Assembly (NCBI RefSeq): GCF_041107455.1
Contig: NZ_JBGBPY010000001.1
Location: 1,860,001 to 1,924,000, forward strand
Reading direction: 5' to 3'
Source: Rhodanobacter humi
GTDB taxonomy: Bacteria; Pseudomonadota; Gammaproteobacteria; Xanthomonadales; Rhodanobacteraceae
Length of the DNA: 64,000 nt
Positions within the stretch are counted from its first letter, which is position 1; each line of letters opens with the position of its first letter. Below the pieces are notes generated by a model. The model was not told the origin of the DNA, did no database searches, and saw nothing but the letters and a program-made list of their open reading frames with translations. Shown piece after piece: positions 62,723 through 64,000 of the stretch. The position numbers and the translations under genes were made by a program.

Positions 62723-64000
62723 CTATTTCGGCAGCGCCGGCATCTGCTGCGCCAGCACGCGCTGGCGGCGGATCTCCTCGCGCAGCAGCTTGCGCTTCGC
62801 CTTCCGCTCGCGGCGGTCGTGCTGCCACAGGTAGATCGCCGGCGTCGAGAGCAGGGTCAGCAGCTGCGACACGAACAGTCCGCCCAGGATCGCGATACCC
62901 AGCGGCTGGCGCATCTCCGAGCCCACGCCGAAGCCGATCGCCAGCGGCAACGCCGCGCCCATCGCCACCAGGGTGGTCATGGTGATCGGGCGGAAGCGCA
63001 CCAGCGCCGCCTCGCGGATCGCCGCGGGCGGATCCATGCCGTGCTCGCGCTCGGCGACCAGGGCGAAATCCACCATCAGGATCGCGTTCTTCTTCACGAT
63101 GCCGATCAGCATCAGCACCGCGATCACGCTCATCACGGTGAGCTGGGTATGCGTGAGCAGCATCGCCAGGAACGCGCCCATGCCGGCGGCGGGCAGGGTG
63201 GAGATGATGGTCAACGGATGGATCAGGCTCTCGTACAGGATGCCCAGCACCACATACATCGCGCCGATCACCGCGAGCAGCAGCAGCAGCGAGTTGGTGA
63301 GCGCATCGAGCATGTCCTTGTTCTGGCCGGTGTACTTCTTCTGCACGCCGTCCGGCAGGTGCGCGGCGTAGATCGCCTGGTTCACCAGCTTCAAGGCCTC
63401 GATCTGGCTCACGCCCTTGGCGAGGTTGTAGCTGACCGCCGAGGACTCGATCTGGTCGAAGTGCTGGATGGAGATCGGCGCGATGTGCGGCCGGATGCGC
63501 GCCACCGCCGCGAGCGGAATCATCTTGCCCTGCGTGTTGCGCACGTAGGTGTTGAGCAGGGCGTCCGGGCTCAGCGTGTCGGCCTTGTTCGAGGTAAGGA
63601 TCACCTGGTACTGGTTGATGTCCGAGTAGATCACCGACACCGGCGTCTGGCCGAACGCGTCGTTCAACGCGTCGTCGACCTGGCTCATGCCCAGGTGCAG
63701 CCGCGCGGCCGCGGCGCGGTCGACTTCCAGCATCTGCTGCTTGCCGATGCTGTCGAAGCTGGTGGTGACGTCGCGGAACTGCTTCATGCCGCGCATCACC
63801 CGCGCCACGTCCAGCGTGGGTTGCTGCAGCGACGTGCCGCTGGTGCTGGTGAGCTGGAACGAGAACATCGGCCCGCCGCTGCTGCCGCCCCCGCCGCCGC
63901 CGAGGAACTGCACCGGGGTCAGCGACACCGTCAGGTCGGGCAGGTCCTTGAACTGTTTGGTCAGGCGCTCGACGACCTGCTGCGCGGTGTCGCTGCGGTC
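62723..64000 (-). CDS. MdtB-like RND efflux permease, C-terminal part (cut by window edge)
   Basis: The last 426 residues of a second RND permease are visible, beginning inside the second porter loop (VSLTPVQFLGGGGGGSSGGP). The helical C-terminal half shows MVDFALVAEREHGM and FRPITMTTLVAMGAALPLAIGFGVGSEMRQPLG. The tail RRERKAKRKLLREEIRRQ is almost the same as in the next gene. The gene begins beyond the right edge; an MdtA-like adaptor should lie further upstream. Confidence 0.92.
   Translation of the reverse strand, partial: DRSDTAQQVVERLTKQFKDLPDLTVSLTPVQFLGGGGGGSSGGPMFSFQLTSTSGTSLQQPTLDVARVMRGMKQFRDVTTSFDSIGKQQMLEVDRAAAARLHLGMSQVDDALNDAFGQTPVSVIYSDINQYQVILTSNKADTLSPDALLNTYVRNTQGKMIPLAAVARIRPHIAPISIQHFDQIESSAVSYNLAKGVSQIEALKLVNQAIYAAHLPDGVQKKYTGQNKDMLDALTNSLLLLLAVIGAMYVVLGILYESLIHPLTIISTLPAAGMGAFLAMLLTHTQLTVMSVIAVLMLIGIVKKNAILMVDFALVAEREHGMDPPAAIREAALVRFRPITMTTLVAMGAALPLAIGFGVGSEMRQPLGIAILGGLFVSQLLTLLSTPAIYLWQHDRRERKAKRKLLREEIRRQRVLAQQMPALPK

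Overview
The window reads as a high-GC gammaproteobacterial chromosome segment. Several things point to the order Xanthomonadales (Lysobacterales), most likely family Rhodanobacteraceae (Rhodanobacter, Dyella or Frateuria-like): a very large TonB-dependent receptor ending in an aromatic residue inside a glycan-utilisation cluster, an algZ-algR-hemC string, short overlapping operons, and dispersed palindromes of the GTAGGAGCGGCTTCAGCC type. The genus is inferred, not proven.

Layout. 1-4684 (minus): F1Fo ATP synthase genes atpI-B-E-F-H-A-G, with atpG cut by the window edge. 4945-5977 (minus): phasin and queD. 6185-18353 (plus): a glycan-utilisation cluster of glucokinase-like kinase, GH20 hexosaminidase, TonB-dependent receptor, APC permease, GH2 enzyme of the exo-glucosaminidase type and LacI regulator, preceded by a perfect LacI-type operator; a sulfotransferase gene follows. 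19336-19412 (minus): elongator tRNA-Met. 19595-23384 (plus): rppH, an iron pair bfd-bfr with a Fur box, erpA, nudC, ampE. 23471-29185: MFS-acyltransferase fusion, Bax-inhibitor-1 protein, DUF2945-DUF488 pair, WYL regulator and an unknown membrane protein. 29267-32906: DUF481 outer-membrane protein facing hemC-algR-algZ. 32937-40145: carboxylesterase, isochorismatase-like hydrolase, GlxA-type AraC regulator and two divergent S9 peptidases.

40111-46403 (minus): a tightly overlapping sulfur operon of orphan substrate-binding protein, cytochrome c4-like protein, TsdA-like thiosulfate dehydrogenase, TIGR01244 protein, TauE exporter and TlpA-type thioredoxin. A DsrE-like protein and an XRE regulator lie upstream. 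Between dsrE and the binding-protein gene lie six inverted repeats packed almost end to end, the most unusual structure in the window. 46694-48194: two paralogous small unknown proteins flanking an AraC regulator. 48268-53285 (plus): MarR regulator with its operator, then an outer-membrane factor with a GC-repeat frameshift, EmrA and EmrB. 53359-56024 (minus): Fur-box-controlled cupredoxin and FTR1 iron permease, an unknown secreted protein, and PagL. 56294-64000 (minus): an active/inactive M16 peptidase pair and two tandem MdtB/MdtC-like RND pumps, the second cut by the window edge.

Main threads: (1) a glycan locus whose kinase and GH2 residues hint at amino-sugar oligosaccharides; (2) thiosulfate oxidation with thiol and sulfur handling; (3) iron import and storage under Fur; (4) two multidrug efflux systems. 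Most of the rest is ordinary housekeeping. Stable hairpins, REP-like palindromes and repeats occupy many of the gene-free stretches; none of these stretches exceeds about 300 bases.
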